14,954 bases of DNA from JBOFCS01 sp051646185 (GCA_051646185.1 JBOFCS010000080.1:1-14954), one strand, 5' to 3'; shown: positions 6,862-14,954, numbered from the stretch's first letter. Numbers and translations: made by a program. Notes: generated from the sequence alone by a model not told the origin.

Positions 6862-7725
6862 ATGGGAATTGTGAGTTTTTCGGGAAAAAAATGTGTTCTC
6901 ACTGGTGCTGCAAGCGGTATTGGTCGAGCAACGGCTCTCGAGTTAGCGCAACAAGGTGCCTGCTTACTACTGACTGACATCAATGACGTCGGCTTAGCGA
7001 AGACGGTTAAAGATGTTGAAGTCGCAGGTGGATTTGTTGGTTACAGCGAAGCCTTTGACCTTTGTTCCTTTGAAGCAGTACAAAGCTTTGGAGATAAAAT
7101 CACAGAGACCTTTGGAACCGTAGACGTAGTTTTTAATATTGCCGGAATTAGCACCTGGGGTCCAGTGGAGAAGTTAGAACATAGTCATTGGAAGAAAATG
7201 ATTGATGTAAATCTTATGGGCCCAATTCATATTATTGAGACTTTTGTTCCAGCAATGGTACAAGCTGGTCGTGGAGGGCACCTAGTAAATGTTTCTTCTG
7301 CTGCAGGGTTATTTGGTTTGCCATGGCACGCTGCTTATAGTGCGGCGAAGTTTGGATTAAGAGGGATTTCAGAAGTGCTCAAATTTGATTTAGCACGGTA
7401 TAATATTGGGGTTAGCCTTGTTTGCCCCGGTGCGGTTGATACGCCATTAGTTAATACTGTTGAGATTGTTGGTATTGATCGAAATAGTAAGCATACCCAG
7501 AAACTGGTTAAACATTTTCAAAAGAAGGCTGTTTCTCCAGAGAAGGTTGCTCGATCAATGATAAAGGGAACTTTAAAAAATCGTTATCTTATCTTTACTT
7601 CCTCAGACATCCGTATCGGATTCTGGTTCCAGCAAAAATTTGCTTTTCCATATAACCTTTCTATGAAATCACTTAATAACCAATTGCATTCGGTGATGGT
7701 AAAATCTCTAGAAGAAAACTCATGA
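6862..7725 (+). CDS. Short-chain dehydrogenase/reductase (SDR)
   Basis: The 287-residue protein is a classical SDR. It shows the Rossmann motif TGAASGIG (14-21), an acidic residue after the second strand (D39 in LLLTDI) that usually favours NAD(H), and NIAG (92-95). The catalytic set is N117, S146 (VNVSS), Y159 and K163 (YSAAK), and it has the PG motif (189-190). It should carry out reversible oxidation of an alcohol or ketone; the substrate is unknown. The C-terminal tail is longer than usual (about 225-287), with aromatic residues near 245-260, and may shape a hydrophobic substrate site or touch the membrane. The ATG at 6862 is preceded by a GGTGG-type site. It converges on the glycosyltransferase gene with only 20 bases between the stops, so it could be a tailoring enzyme of the PKS product. 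Strand and spacing do not prove this. Confidence 0.88.
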   Translation: MGIVSFSGKKCVLTGAASGIGRATALELAQQGACLLLTDINDVGLAKTVKDVEVAGGFVGYSEAFDLCSFEAVQSFGDKITETFGTVDVVFNIAGISTWGPVEKLEHSHWKKMIDVNLMGPIHIIETFVPAMVQAGRGGHLVNVSSAAGLFGLPWHAAYSAAKFGLRGISEVLKFDLARYNIGVSLVCPGAVDTPLVNTVEIVGIDRNSKHTQKLVKHFQKKAVSPEKVARSMIKGTLKNRYLIFTSSDIRIGFWFQQKFAFPYNLSMKSLNNQLHSVMVKSLEENS

Positions 7726-7745
7726 AGAATGCTCTTATGCTTTAT

Positions 7746-8927
7746 TCACAATGACTTGCATAGTTTTTCAAGGTGCATCGCGGCAGCCTGAGCCCCGCCT
7801 GCCTCTCGAAAAGATTTACCAACTTCCGTTGCAGCTTTACGATAGCAATTATTTGGAAGCAAAATATCTTTTAGCGCGGCGGTTAGGGTAGTCGCCTGTG
7901 TACGGCCAAATTTGACTCGAATACCTACTCCTGCTTCAACAACTTGAGAGGCGATGACCGGTTGGTCATCTCGAATCGGCGCAACTATAAGTGGTATTCC
8001 GTTCCATAATGTCTCACATACGGTGTTATGTCCACCATGGCTTACCACAGAACTGACAAGAGGAAGCAACTCAATCTGTGGTACGGATTTTTGCAATAAA
8101 ATTCGATTATGATTTGCCCAAGGGCTTTGGGCAAGATGGTTGGCTGGGTCGACGATGATTGCCTGAGTAGATGAGTCTATGTCCACTATTGCTTCAGCTG
8201 CAGTATTAAGAAAACGTTGTCCAGCTTCATCATTGGCAGTTCCTAAACTGACGAGCACAGTATCAGTGTCGTTATTGATCCATTCCCAGGGGAAGTTATG
8301 AGTATGAGATTTTCGGGAAATCATCGGCCCAACAAACCAGGTTTTGAGATGTGGAATCTGCAGTGGTCCTGTTAGTTTTTCCGTAGTGAAAGCCAGTAAT
8401 CCAGTCGGGGAAAATCGGGGATCGACTGAAGAATGAGCATTTCCAATACGCAAACGTAATTCTAGTATCTGCTTTTCAAGCCAGTCTTTAACCTTAGGCA
8501 TGCTTGATAAGGGATCAAGCAATTCTGCCGATGTTGTTGCTGAAGTGACTACCGGAAGATGATATTTTTCACCAATAAGATACCCAGCTAAAGCTTGCTG
8601 GTCACTAATAATAATGTCAGGATTAAAATGCGTTATGGCCGTTTCTACATCTGCTGCCATTGAGTCAGCAAGGGGGATAAGGACTGATTCCCAAAGAAAC
8701 TTTAATGCAGCAGGTCCCATAAGCCGAGCATCACGACTCATGGAAGATTCGGGTAGATCACAATCATAGATTTGTTTTTCGCTACCAGAAAAATCAAGAG
8801 AGGCTATTAATTCTCTATGCCCTGCCCAGGCAACAGTATGACCTCGGGCAATGAGCTCATCGCCTAGTCCTAAAGTAGGGTTAATATGTCCAACCAAGGG
8901 TGGGACTACAAAAAGAAACCTACCCAC
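7746..8927 (-). CDS. GT1-family (UGT/MGT-like) glycosyltransferase
   Basis: The 393-residue protein has the two-domain GT-B layout. The N-terminal acceptor domain opens with FLFVVPPLVGHINPTLGLG, with the likely catalytic-base histidine H14. The C-terminal donor domain carries the signature SHGGHNTVCETLWNGIP (296-312) and RDDQ (319-322), which bind the nucleotide sugar. It should transfer a sugar from a nucleotide donor to a lipophilic acceptor, as macrolide and glycolipid glycosyltransferases do. It is the last gene of the PKS operon, so the acceptor is probably the polyketide or fatty acyl product. I chose the GTG at 8927, which overlaps the hydrolase stop by one base (TAGTG) and yields the normal family N-terminus. 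A TTG at 8960 would add 11 residues. No signal peptide or membrane segment is seen. Confidence 0.88.
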   Translation of the reverse strand: MGRFLFVVPPLVGHINPTLGLGDELIARGHTVAWAGHRELIASLDFSGSEKQIYDCDLPESSMSRDARLMGPAALKFLWESVLIPLADSMAADVETAITHFNPDIIISDQQALAGYLIGEKYHLPVVTSATTSAELLDPLSSMPKVKDWLEKQILELRLRIGNAHSSVDPRFSPTGLLAFTTEKLTGPLQIPHLKTWFVGPMISRKSHTHNFPWEWINNDTDTVLVSLGTANDEAGQRFLNTAAEAIVDIDSSTQAIIVDPANHLAQSPWANHNRILLQKSVPQIELLPLVSSVVSHGGHNTVCETLWNGIPLIVAPIRDDQPVIASQVVEAGVGIRVKFGRTQATTLTAALKDILLPNNCYRKAATEVGKSFREAGGAQAAAMHLEKLCKSL

Positions 8928-9724
8928 TATGCCGGTGTCTTTGCTAGCTCTTGAACCCAATCAAGGATGAGATCATGTGTTTCTTGGGTACGCTCAATGA
9001 GAACTGAATGGCCTTGGTTTGGCATGATTACTATTCGCCAATTATCAACAGCAGGGCCAAGCTCCCTGACTTGGTCAATGAGGTCCGAATCTGCGCCAAA
9101 AAGCCCCAACACGGGGCATTGAATTGCAGTTAATGAGTCATCAATGACTTTGCTACTAGGAATATCTTCAACGATGGAAGTCATTCGTAGCATTTTGCTA
9201 GCATTTTTAGCCAATCTCGCGGTATGTGCGCCTTCTTGCTCGGCAATCCAAGCGATAATTTCTTCTTCAGGAAGATAAGTTTTTGCTTGGTTTAGTCCCT
9301 TTTCCATATGCTTGGTCCAGGAGCGTACAGGCGGTTCAGCCTCAATAGCGATAACAGAGGCAACTCGATTGGGATGAGCTGCGGCTGCTCCAAATGCAAT
9401 TGCACCTCCAAAGGAGTTTCCCACAAGATGCACCGGATGTTTTACCTCCAAAACATCAAGTAAATCAATCAAATCAGATACAAAGCACTCCAGGGAATAT
9501 CCGGTGGCAGGGCGTTCGCTCCTGCCATGGCCTCGGAGATCATACATAATCACGTCTATGCCTTCAGAGGCGAAAGCCGGACCAAGCGTAAAGTAGTAAC
9601 TGGCCAAGCTGTCAGTGAGTAAGCCATGAATGAAAACAACCGTTGTCTTATTTGCGATCGCGGAATCATTGTCGGGGAGACGCTGAACATGAGTTTGCAG
9701 TCCGTTAACAGGTATTCGTGACAT
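8927..9724 (-). CDS. Alpha/beta hydrolase, probable chain-release or editing thioesterase/esterase
   Basis: The 265-residue protein has the alpha/beta-hydrolase landmarks: oxyanion motif FIHG (31-34), YDLRGHGRS (61-69), nucleophile elbow GNSFGG with S104, an acid in GADSD (D212 or D214) and the catalytic histidine in NQGHS (H239). A lid region lies around 130-195. In a PKS operon this fold most often acts as a thioesterase or hydrolase that frees the finished chain, corrects stalled carrier proteins, or esterifies the product; the sequence does not decide which. The ATG at 9724 directly follows the TAA of the acyl carrier gene with no gap, and the stop overlaps the glycosyltransferase start by one base. 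Both point to coupled translation. Confidence 0.85.
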   Translation of the reverse strand: MSRIPVNGLQTHVQRLPDNDSAIANKTTVVFIHGLLTDSLASYYFTLGPAFASEGIDVIMYDLRGHGRSERPATGYSLECFVSDLIDLLDVLEVKHPVHLVGNSFGGAIAFGAAAAHPNRVASVIAIEAEPPVRSWTKHMEKGLNQAKTYLPEEEIIAWIAEQEGAHTARLAKNASKMLRMTSIVEDIPSSKVIDDSLTAIQCPVLGLFGADSDLIDQVRELGPAVDNWRIVIMPNQGHSVLIERTQETHDLILDWVQELAKTPA

Positions 9725-10066
9725 TTAGAATCCTCCATCGTTTTCTGGAGCTGATAGTGACGAAACAACATAGTTAACTAATTCGCCTACAGTTAGTGCG
9801 ATGATCTCTTCAAGTTCCAGATCAGCAATGAACGTGGCGAAGTTGACTCGATTCCCGTACTGCTCTTTGAGATATCCAGACAGGGTAACTAGGTCAATAC
9901 TTTCTAGTTCTAAATCATCGTGAAACTTTGTTTCCATAGTGATTTCGACATCATCAATTCCATATTCCTCAAGAAGATTTTTAAGAATATGCGTTATGAC
10001 CGCTAGCACTGAATCAGCAGTTGGTAGTTCGTCTGCGGGAGCTGGGGCAGTTATATCAGTGCTCAT
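9725..10066 (-). CDS. Stand-alone acyl carrier protein
   Basis: The 113-residue acidic protein has the carrier-protein fold signature. The phosphopantetheine serine is S56 in DLELESIDLVTL, a variant of the usual DSL motif with ESI in its place. It has the four-helix pattern and a short N-terminal extension (about 1-18). It should carry the growing chain or an extender unit in trans for the adjacent PKS, which has no visible internal carrier domain, and be primed by that PKS's own PPTase domain. The start ATG overlaps the PKS stop in ATGA (10063-10066), and AGGAGG lies 7 bases upstream, so it is both coupled and independently well initiated. This suits a carrier protein needed in excess over the megasynthase. 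Confidence 0.88.
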   Translation of the reverse strand: MSTDITAPAPADELPTADSVLAVITHILKNLLEEYGIDDVEITMETKFHDDLELESIDLVTLSGYLKEQYGNRVNFATFIADLELEEIIALTVGELVNYVVSSLSAPENDGGF

Positions 10067-13000
10067 AGTGAGTCCTCCTGGACAATTATGGGTGAGGAAC
10101 TGGTGTGGATTTCATTCTTGTGTTTACTGTTGACTGGAACTCCTTCGGTCCATGAAACAACGTAGTCACGTGGAGTTAAGTTTTCTTGATTTGATACTTG
10201 AGTATGATGGACAGGATGAAAATCTTCTCCAATCTGGACAAGAAGCGAATCGCGGGTTGGGCGGGCGATAACTTCAAAGGATCTAGGTCTTCCTTGAAGT
10301 CCGGTTCCTCTAGCCTTTGCTACAGCTTCCTTCGCAGTCCAAAAGCGTGCAAACCAAAGCTCTTTAGGTTCACCAGAGTCTTTTTTCCATGCATCTAGAT
10401 GCTGTTTTTCTGACTCAGTGAGCACCGTTGCATAGGTACTTTCAGGGTGGTCTGTGACGATTTCGATATCAATTCCACAGGGATCGTTATGGGCAATGCC
10501 GACCCCAATTTCCCCTCTATGAGCGATAGATATGGTTAGTTCAGGAATTTCACGGCCATGTATTCCAATAACGTAAGGTTTACCAGAGTTATCATTATGA
10601 ATCTCGAGTTCTGCTGGGTAAATATCTTCCGGATCCATCCTCCAAAGTAATTTGCGTACAGCATCTTTAGCGGCAATTCGGCCAAGAAGCCATTGCCGCT
10701 TAGTTCGTGGTGGCTGTTTTTCGTACATTTCACGTTCAGTTGAACCAAGCATATTGCGCATAATTAAATCTCGGGTAGCAAGGTCCGGCCATTTTTCTTG
10801 AACCTGACTCCAACCAGCATCATGGAATGTCGATAAGGTATTGCGGCCGGGGTATCGATCTGCTGCACGTATCTCGGGATCAGAATCAAATCTTCTATCT
10901 CGCCAACCTGTGAACTCGGCCCATACTTTTCCATCAAGTACTAGCTGCATGTTTGCTTCAAGGGAAAGATCATTAATCGATGTTATCTTTATTAAACATT
11001 CTAATACGGTGCCCGGCTTCGGTTCTGGACCATAAAATCGAACTCGATCCATACCAACCGGGAATACCACAGTGCGATTCGTTTGAGTGGCGATTACCCA
11101 TACACCAAGAATCTGACCGACATTATCAAGCAAAGCTCCAGGCGCAATAGGTGTGGTAATAGTTCCGGTTATGTGGTTATCGCTAAATCCGTGAAGGGCA
11201 CTGACGCCTTGAAATTGTGGTCCATGGAACATCCAATGATCATCGTATAGTTGTTTCGCTGTTATTGGACAGGGGTTTTCGGTTTCCTTATCGAAATTCC
11301 ATGTATCAGGAGGATCTGTCGGGAAGCTTTCCGCAAGAATAACCTCAGACCGTGAATAAGTGCCAAAAGCTACTGATACTTTATTGCCGGATACGGGGGT
11401 AACTGTTACTGGTACGTTTACCGAAGGAACAACGGAAATCCATTGATGTAACCGAATATCATGCAACTCAATGGCAAGAGTTCCAGGTAGAGATTGTCGG
11501 GCAAAATCTGACATAAGATCAATGACTGTGGTGCCAGCAACAATTGGCCAACGATCGGCATCTATAGGCCAGCCTTCACGTTGCCGAAAAAAACTGTGGT
11601 CTCGCAGGTAAGGCATCTTTTCGATACTGACTTCGAGTGTGTCAACGACTGCTTGAGTTTTCGAAGTTTTTTCGGTAATCGGTATTGAAGTTTTTGCTCT
11701 GCTATTTACTGTCGAGCTGAGCGCGCCTACTGTTCCTGTAGATTGTGGTATTTGAGCGGTAAGCATTAATTCTCGGGCAATACTCGAAGTTTCGTTAACG
11801 AGCGCTGAAAATTCTTTTGCCCAAACAGCCTTCGGTGCAAGACCAGTAAGTTGATTGAGTAGAGCCTCAGTGCTATTTACTGCAATGTTGGTAATCATGG
11901 TGTTAGGCGGGGGAGTCAAAACGGATAATTGTTCCTTAGGTAGTTTTACCAGTGCAGCCCCAAGATCGAGAGGTATGGGGGGCTGGGTATTTGCAGTTCC
12001 TACCATAGAATTAGAGGCGCTATCACTGATTCCAAAGGAAGTTAAGTTTGGTTCAAGTCCCCCGGCCCAGACGCCTATTCCAACTCGTAATAACTGTTCG
12101 GCCGCACCCTTATGAGTAGAATGTGTTGCTACCACTAGGTGCTCAGATCCATGTAGGATGTCGCTAATTAAAGAACCAATTTGACCAAATCCCATTTGAA
12201 TAAAACCACGTATACCGGAACTGTGCATTGCTTCGATCATTGGACGGAAGCGGACGGGCTCGAGGAGATGTCTTATGAATAATTCCCGTATTTCCCGTTC
12301 TCTAGTAGGGAAGGGTTCAGCAGTGGTCGCTGACCACATAGGGATCTCGGCTGAGTAGATGTTAAATTTTGCTGCATCTTGGCGGAGGGAACTAAGGTAG
12401 GGCTCGAGCATTGGGGTATGAAAACCCGATTGGAAAGGTAAAACTTGGCTGATAATTCCTTTTTGCCGAAATTGGTTAACAAGGTTTTGAATTGCGTCAA
12501 GTGGACCACACAGCATCGCTTGTTTGGGGGCATTGTCATGGGATAAAACAACATCAGCCCTGCCCGCGATGGCTGCACTCATCTCTTGTGCTGAAGTCCC
12601 AAAAACGGCAAAGGCGACTCCGGGAACTTCCATGCTATCGGGGTTAAATTGGGCAAGAAAGGTATCAACATCTTCTTCAGAATGTATGCCAGCAGCAACC
12701 ATGGCGGTCCATTCGCCAACACTGTGTCCGGCTACTGCATCTGCGTGGATCCCCATTAAGTTCATTACTTGATTAAGCAGTCGACCTAATTCAAATACGT
12801 CTTCCCCATGCCTACCAACATCTCCTACTTGTGCATCAGGGGTTATTGTCCAGGATAATCCAAATTTTTTAGCAATTTCTTCACCTTTGGAATGAAACTC
12901 AGACTCCAATCCTGGGAAGACAAAAGCAAGATCGCCTTTTCCTTTGCCGAGAATTGGCGTTGGCGAAAACCAAATATCATTTCGACCCTGCCACCGCTGC

Positions 13001-14694
13001 CCTTTGTTTACGATTTTTCTGGCTAGTGCTAATCGCTTTTCATTTGGGTTTACTATTGCCAGCCGCGTAGGCCCTATTAGGTTAAATTCTTTGCTAAAAA
13101 GAAATTTTGAATCAGATGAGGATAAAATCTGAATCATTTCTTCAATGCTGGATGCTGAAAGACGTAGGACAGGCTCATTTTCTTTTGCCGATATATCAGA
13201 ATTAAAAACTGGCAGTGTAACGGTACTCGCTATGCTAGCTGAGGAAGGAGCTTGTTCTATAACAACGTGAGCATTAATTCCCCCAAAGCCGAAAGCATTT
13301 ACTCCCGCTCGGCGCAGCGGCTGTTCAGGGGCTGTCTCCCATAATTTGCTGGTAGATATCGGGCGAAATCGGGTGGACTCAAGTACTGGGTTGGGATCCT
13401 CGCAATGCAAGGTGGGGAGCAACACCCCATGATGAACAGCGAGCGCTGCTTTAATGAGACCTGCGATGCCAGCAGCTGGCATGGTGTGACCGATCATGGA
13501 TTTTACAGAACCAATTACAGGACTAAATTTGTCATCACATTCACCAAAAACTTGCCCGATGGTCTCAAGTTCGGCAGAATCCCCAGCAGCAGTTGCTGTT
13601 CCATGGGCCTCAAGCATTCCTAATGAGTTTGATATTGCTGGGTCTAGATCTGCTGCAGCCCAAGCTTGCTTGACTGCTCGAACTTGCCCTCCCGGATCGG
13701 GGTTAAAGAGACTTGCAGTTTTACCGTCACTGGCGATTCCCGTTCCCCGAATTACAGCGTAAATCCTATCGGAATCACGTTGAGCATCGGCAAGTCGCTT
13801 TAAAACAACAACCCCAGTTCCTTCGCCAATGAGTACGCCATCGGCATCTCGATGAAATGGTCGAATCTGTTGTGTTTTAGAGAGGGCGCCTAGCTGGTTA
13901 AATACACTCCAAAAAGTAATATCATGACAATGATGAACTCCTCCTGCAAGCACTACATCGCAACGGCCGCTGGCTAATTCGTGAACTGCATGATCAATAG
14001 CCACTAGCGAAGAAGCGCATGCCGCGTCCACGGTATAAGCGGGACCACGTAGATCCAGTCGGTTGGCTACACGCGATGCGGTGAGATTAGGGACAAGTCC
14101 GATTGCTGATTCGGGGGCTGCTGGGCCAAGTTGTTCAGTAAAAGCTGCACGAATACTTTCTAAGCGTTCCGCTGGGAGCTCTGGAAATAGCTCAGATAAA
14201 GTGAGTACGAGTTGACCAGCAGTTCTTACTCGCTGGTCTAAGCGGGCGATCCCCGGCGTGAGGTAGCCCCCTCTGCCTAAGATGATTCCAGTGCGTTGAC
14301 GGTCCAGCGGAAGCGTATGGATCCCGCCAGCATCTTGTATTGCTTGTGCGGCAACATGCAATGCTATCAGTTGATCCGGTTCAGTTCCGGCCACTGATGT
14401 AGGCATAATACCAAAACTTGTCGAATCAATCTGAGCAAAAGAATCTATAAAACCTCCTCTGCGGCAGTATATTTGATCAGCTGATCGTTGCTTTGTGCCA
14501 TCTGGTTCAAAGTAAGAGGAATCCCAGCGGTTATCTGGTACTTCCGATATTGCATCAACTCCATCAATGAGATTTTGCCAATAGGTCTTTAAATCAGGAG
14601 CCCCGGGCAACATGACTGCCATACCTACTATCGCTATGGGTTCCTGAATGCGGGTAGGTGGGCCGGAGCGAGCATGTGGTAATGATGGTTCCAT
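10063..14694 (-). CDS. Type I polyketide synthase, KS-AT-DH-phosphopantetheinyl transferase
   Basis: The 1543-residue protein has four recognisable domains. The ketosynthase (about 17-485) has C226 in DAACASS, H364 in EAHGTAT and H403 in GHT. The acyltransferase (about 585-880) has S658 in GHSVGEW and H759 in SGFHTPML. A dehydratase-like double-hotdog region (about 1025-1280) has H1033 in LRDHSFF and D1190 in GALLDN. A C-terminal Sfp-type PPTase (about 1335-1500) has GIDIE (1407-1411) and WTAKEAVAKARG (1452-1463). The KS resembles PfaA/HglE-type synthases, and a C-terminal DH-PPTase pair recalls enediyne PKSs. No ketoreductase, enoylreductase or carrier domain is visible, so it must work with the preceding KR-containing PKS and the free carrier protein. 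The linker 885-1020 is low-complexity. The ATG at 14694 is 5 bases past the upstream stop; a GTG at 14703 overlapping that stop is an alternative. Confidence 0.9.
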   Translation of the reverse strand: MEPSLPHARSGPPTRIQEPIAIVGMAVMLPGAPDLKTYWQNLIDGVDAISEVPDNRWDSSYFEPDGTKQRSADQIYCRRGGFIDSFAQIDSTSFGIMPTSVAGTEPDQLIALHVAAQAIQDAGGIHTLPLDRQRTGIILGRGGYLTPGIARLDQRVRTAGQLVLTLSELFPELPAERLESIRAAFTEQLGPAAPESAIGLVPNLTASRVANRLDLRGPAYTVDAACASSLVAIDHAVHELASGRCDVVLAGGVHHCHDITFWSVFNQLGALSKTQQIRPFHRDADGVLIGEGTGVVVLKRLADAQRDSDRIYAVIRGTGIASDGKTASLFNPDPGGQVRAVKQAWAAADLDPAISNSLGMLEAHGTATAAGDSAELETIGQVFGECDDKFSPVIGSVKSMIGHTMPAAGIAGLIKAALAVHHGVLLPTLHCEDPNPVLESTRFRPISTSKLWETAPEQPLRRAGVNAFGFGGINAHVVIEQAPSSASIASTVTLPVFNSDISAKENEPVLRLSASSIEEMIQILSSSDSKFLFSKEFNLIGPTRLAIVNPNEKRLALARKIVNKGQRWQGRNDIWFSPTPILGKGKGDLAFVFPGLESEFHSKGEEIAKKFGLSWTITPDAQVGDVGRHGEDVFELGRLLNQVMNLMGIHADAVAGHSVGEWTAMVAAGIHSEEDVDTFLAQFNPDSMEVPGVAFAVFGTSAQEMSAAIAGRADVVLSHDNAPKQAMLCGPLDAIQNLVNQFRQKGIISQVLPFQSGFHTPMLEPYLSSLRQDAAKFNIYSAEIPMWSATTAEPFPTREREIRELFIRHLLEPVRFRPMIEAMHSSGIRGFIQMGFGQIGSLISDILHGSEHLVVATHSTHKGAAEQLLRVGIGVWAGGLEPNLTSFGISDSASNSMVGTANTQPPIPLDLGAALVKLPKEQLSVLTPPPNTMITNIAVNSTEALLNQLTGLAPKAVWAKEFSALVNETSSIARELMLTAQIPQSTGTVGALSSTVNSRAKTSIPITEKTSKTQAVVDTLEVSIEKMPYLRDHSFFRQREGWPIDADRWPIVAGTTVIDLMSDFARQSLPGTLAIELHDIRLHQWISVVPSVNVPVTVTPVSGNKVSVAFGTYSRSEVILAESFPTDPPDTWNFDKETENPCPITAKQLYDDHWMFHGPQFQGVSALHGFSDNHITGTITTPIAPGALLDNVGQILGVWVIATQTNRTVVFPVGMDRVRFYGPEPKPGTVLECLIKITSINDLSLEANMQLVLDGKVWAEFTGWRDRRFDSDPEIRAADRYPGRNTLSTFHDAGWSQVQEKWPDLATRDLIMRNMLGSTEREMYEKQPPRTKRQWLLGRIAAKDAVRKLLWRMDPEDIYPAELEIHNDNSGKPYVIGIHGREIPELTISIAHRGEIGVGIAHNDPCGIDIEIVTDHPESTYATVLTESEKQHLDAWKKDSGEPKELWFARFWTAKEAVAKARGTGLQGRPRSFEVIARPTRDSLLVQIGEDFHPVHHTQVSNQENLTPRDYVVSWTEGVPVNSKHKNEIHTSSSPIIVQEDSL
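10074..10079 (-). promoter_or_regulatory. Strong ribosome binding site of the acyl carrier gene
   Basis: A perfect AGGAGG inside the last codons of the PKS gene, 7 bases before the carrier-protein ATG. It should raise carrier-protein synthesis above that of the upstream PKS. Confidence 0.75.
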
Positions 14695-14699
14695 TCCAC

Positions 14700-14954
14700 T
14701 CACCACCCTGATGCAGAGTAAACAACCGCATTGACTGACTCTTGACCCCAAGCTAATTCGCGAAGCAAGCTCATGGTGCCTTCTTCTGGATCGATTAGTT
14801 CAATACCCCGCTTTGCATAAGACCGCATAAGCTCTGGGGTCACCATCCCATTATTAGTTCCGGTAGGCGCCCAAGGTCCCCAGTGCACAGTTAATCCACG
14901 ACGATGACCTGGATGGGACCATTGTGTTCCAAGAAGTTCAAGGGCATCGTTTGC
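14700..14954 (-). CDS. Polyketide synthase C-terminus, ketoreductase domain (partial)
   Basis: An open frame enters from the right edge and ends at TGA 14700-14702; 84 residues are visible. They begin ANDALELLG, followed by RRGLTVHWGPWAPTG and MVTPELMRSYAKRGIELI, ending in SGW. ANDALE followed by HWGPW is the closing part of an SDR-type PKS ketoreductase domain: the Asn-Asp helix, then the Trp-Gly-Pro-Trp substrate-loop strand. The KR is the last domain, as in PfaA-type synthases (KS-AT-carrier-KR). The rest of the protein, probably with its own KS, AT and carrier domains, lies outside the window. The next PKS starts within 5 bases or overlaps, so the two are almost surely partners in one assembly. 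Confidence 0.8.
   Translation of the reverse strand, partial: ANDALELLGTQWSHPGHRRGLTVHWGPWAPTGTNNGMVTPELMRSYAKRGIELIDPEEGTMSLLRELAWGQESVNAVVYSASGW

Noticed and set aside
6768..6983. 72-residue N-terminal extension of the DUF4349 protein
   Set aside because: It would overlap the divergent SDR coding start on the other strand; the extension is Pro/Cys/Arg-rich and unlike the family, and a start with GGTGGAG exists at 6767.
8928..8960. TTG start giving an 11-residue longer glycosyltransferase
   Set aside because: The GTG at 8927 overlaps the hydrolase stop and gives the standard family N-terminus; the extension adds no homologous sequence.
12273..12772. ORFs of 80-100 codons inside the PKS acyltransferase region on both strands
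   Set aside because: The PKS frame there encodes intact AT motifs; these are shadows.
1..14954. CRISPR array, insertion sequence or transposase
   Set aside because: No regularly spaced repeats, no terminal inverted repeats around a transposase-like ORF and no DDE or recombinase motif were seen.

Overview
The window looks like part of an actinomycete chromosome, most likely Corynebacterium-like. The evidence is a moderate, patchy GC content, GTG starts beside ATG starts, and families common in that group (DUF4349, DUF6157, a COG0523 GTPase with a His-rich linker, an AraC-type regulator, a PfaA-like type I PKS). The genus assignment is an inference from protein style, not a proof. No rRNA, intact tRNA, transposase, integrase or CRISPR array is visible.

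Left edge (1-1240): a GC-richer, minus-strand gene for a three-helix membrane protein with a long Pro/Thr/Ala-rich tail runs off the left end. Upstream of it lie a 10-codon ORF with a perfect Shine-Dalgarno and a perfect 13-bp inverted repeat. At 1217-1240 is an isolated tRNA 3' end (T-arm plus acceptor 3' strand) with no 5' half. I read this as the attachment-site scar of an integrated element lying to the left. About 340 bases without a convincing gene follow.

Middle (1583-7725): DUF6157 protein (-), AraC-family regulator (+), secreted beta-propeller protein of GH43-like appearance (-), CobW/COG0523 metallochaperone GTPase (+), DUF4349 membrane protein (-) and a short-chain dehydrogenase (+). 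These alternate in strand and look like single-gene units. Two spacers, 4595-4807 and 6768-6861, are divergent promoter regions.

Right (7746-14954, all minus strand): a tightly coupled biosynthetic operon running right to left. It holds the C-terminal end of a PKS ending in a ketoreductase domain (partial), a second PKS with order KS-AT-DH-phosphopantetheinyl transferase, a stand-alone acyl carrier protein, an alpha/beta hydrolase and a GT1-family glycosyltransferase. Every junction is a short gap, an abutment or an overlap of a few bases, so the five genes are probably translated as one unit. My model is that the two PKS proteins and the free carrier protein build a partly reduced acyl chain, the built-in PPTase primes the carrier domains, the hydrolase releases or edits the chain, and the glycosyltransferase adds a sugar to give a glycolipid. 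The product is not identifiable from the sequence. The promoter and the first PKS domains lie beyond the right edge.
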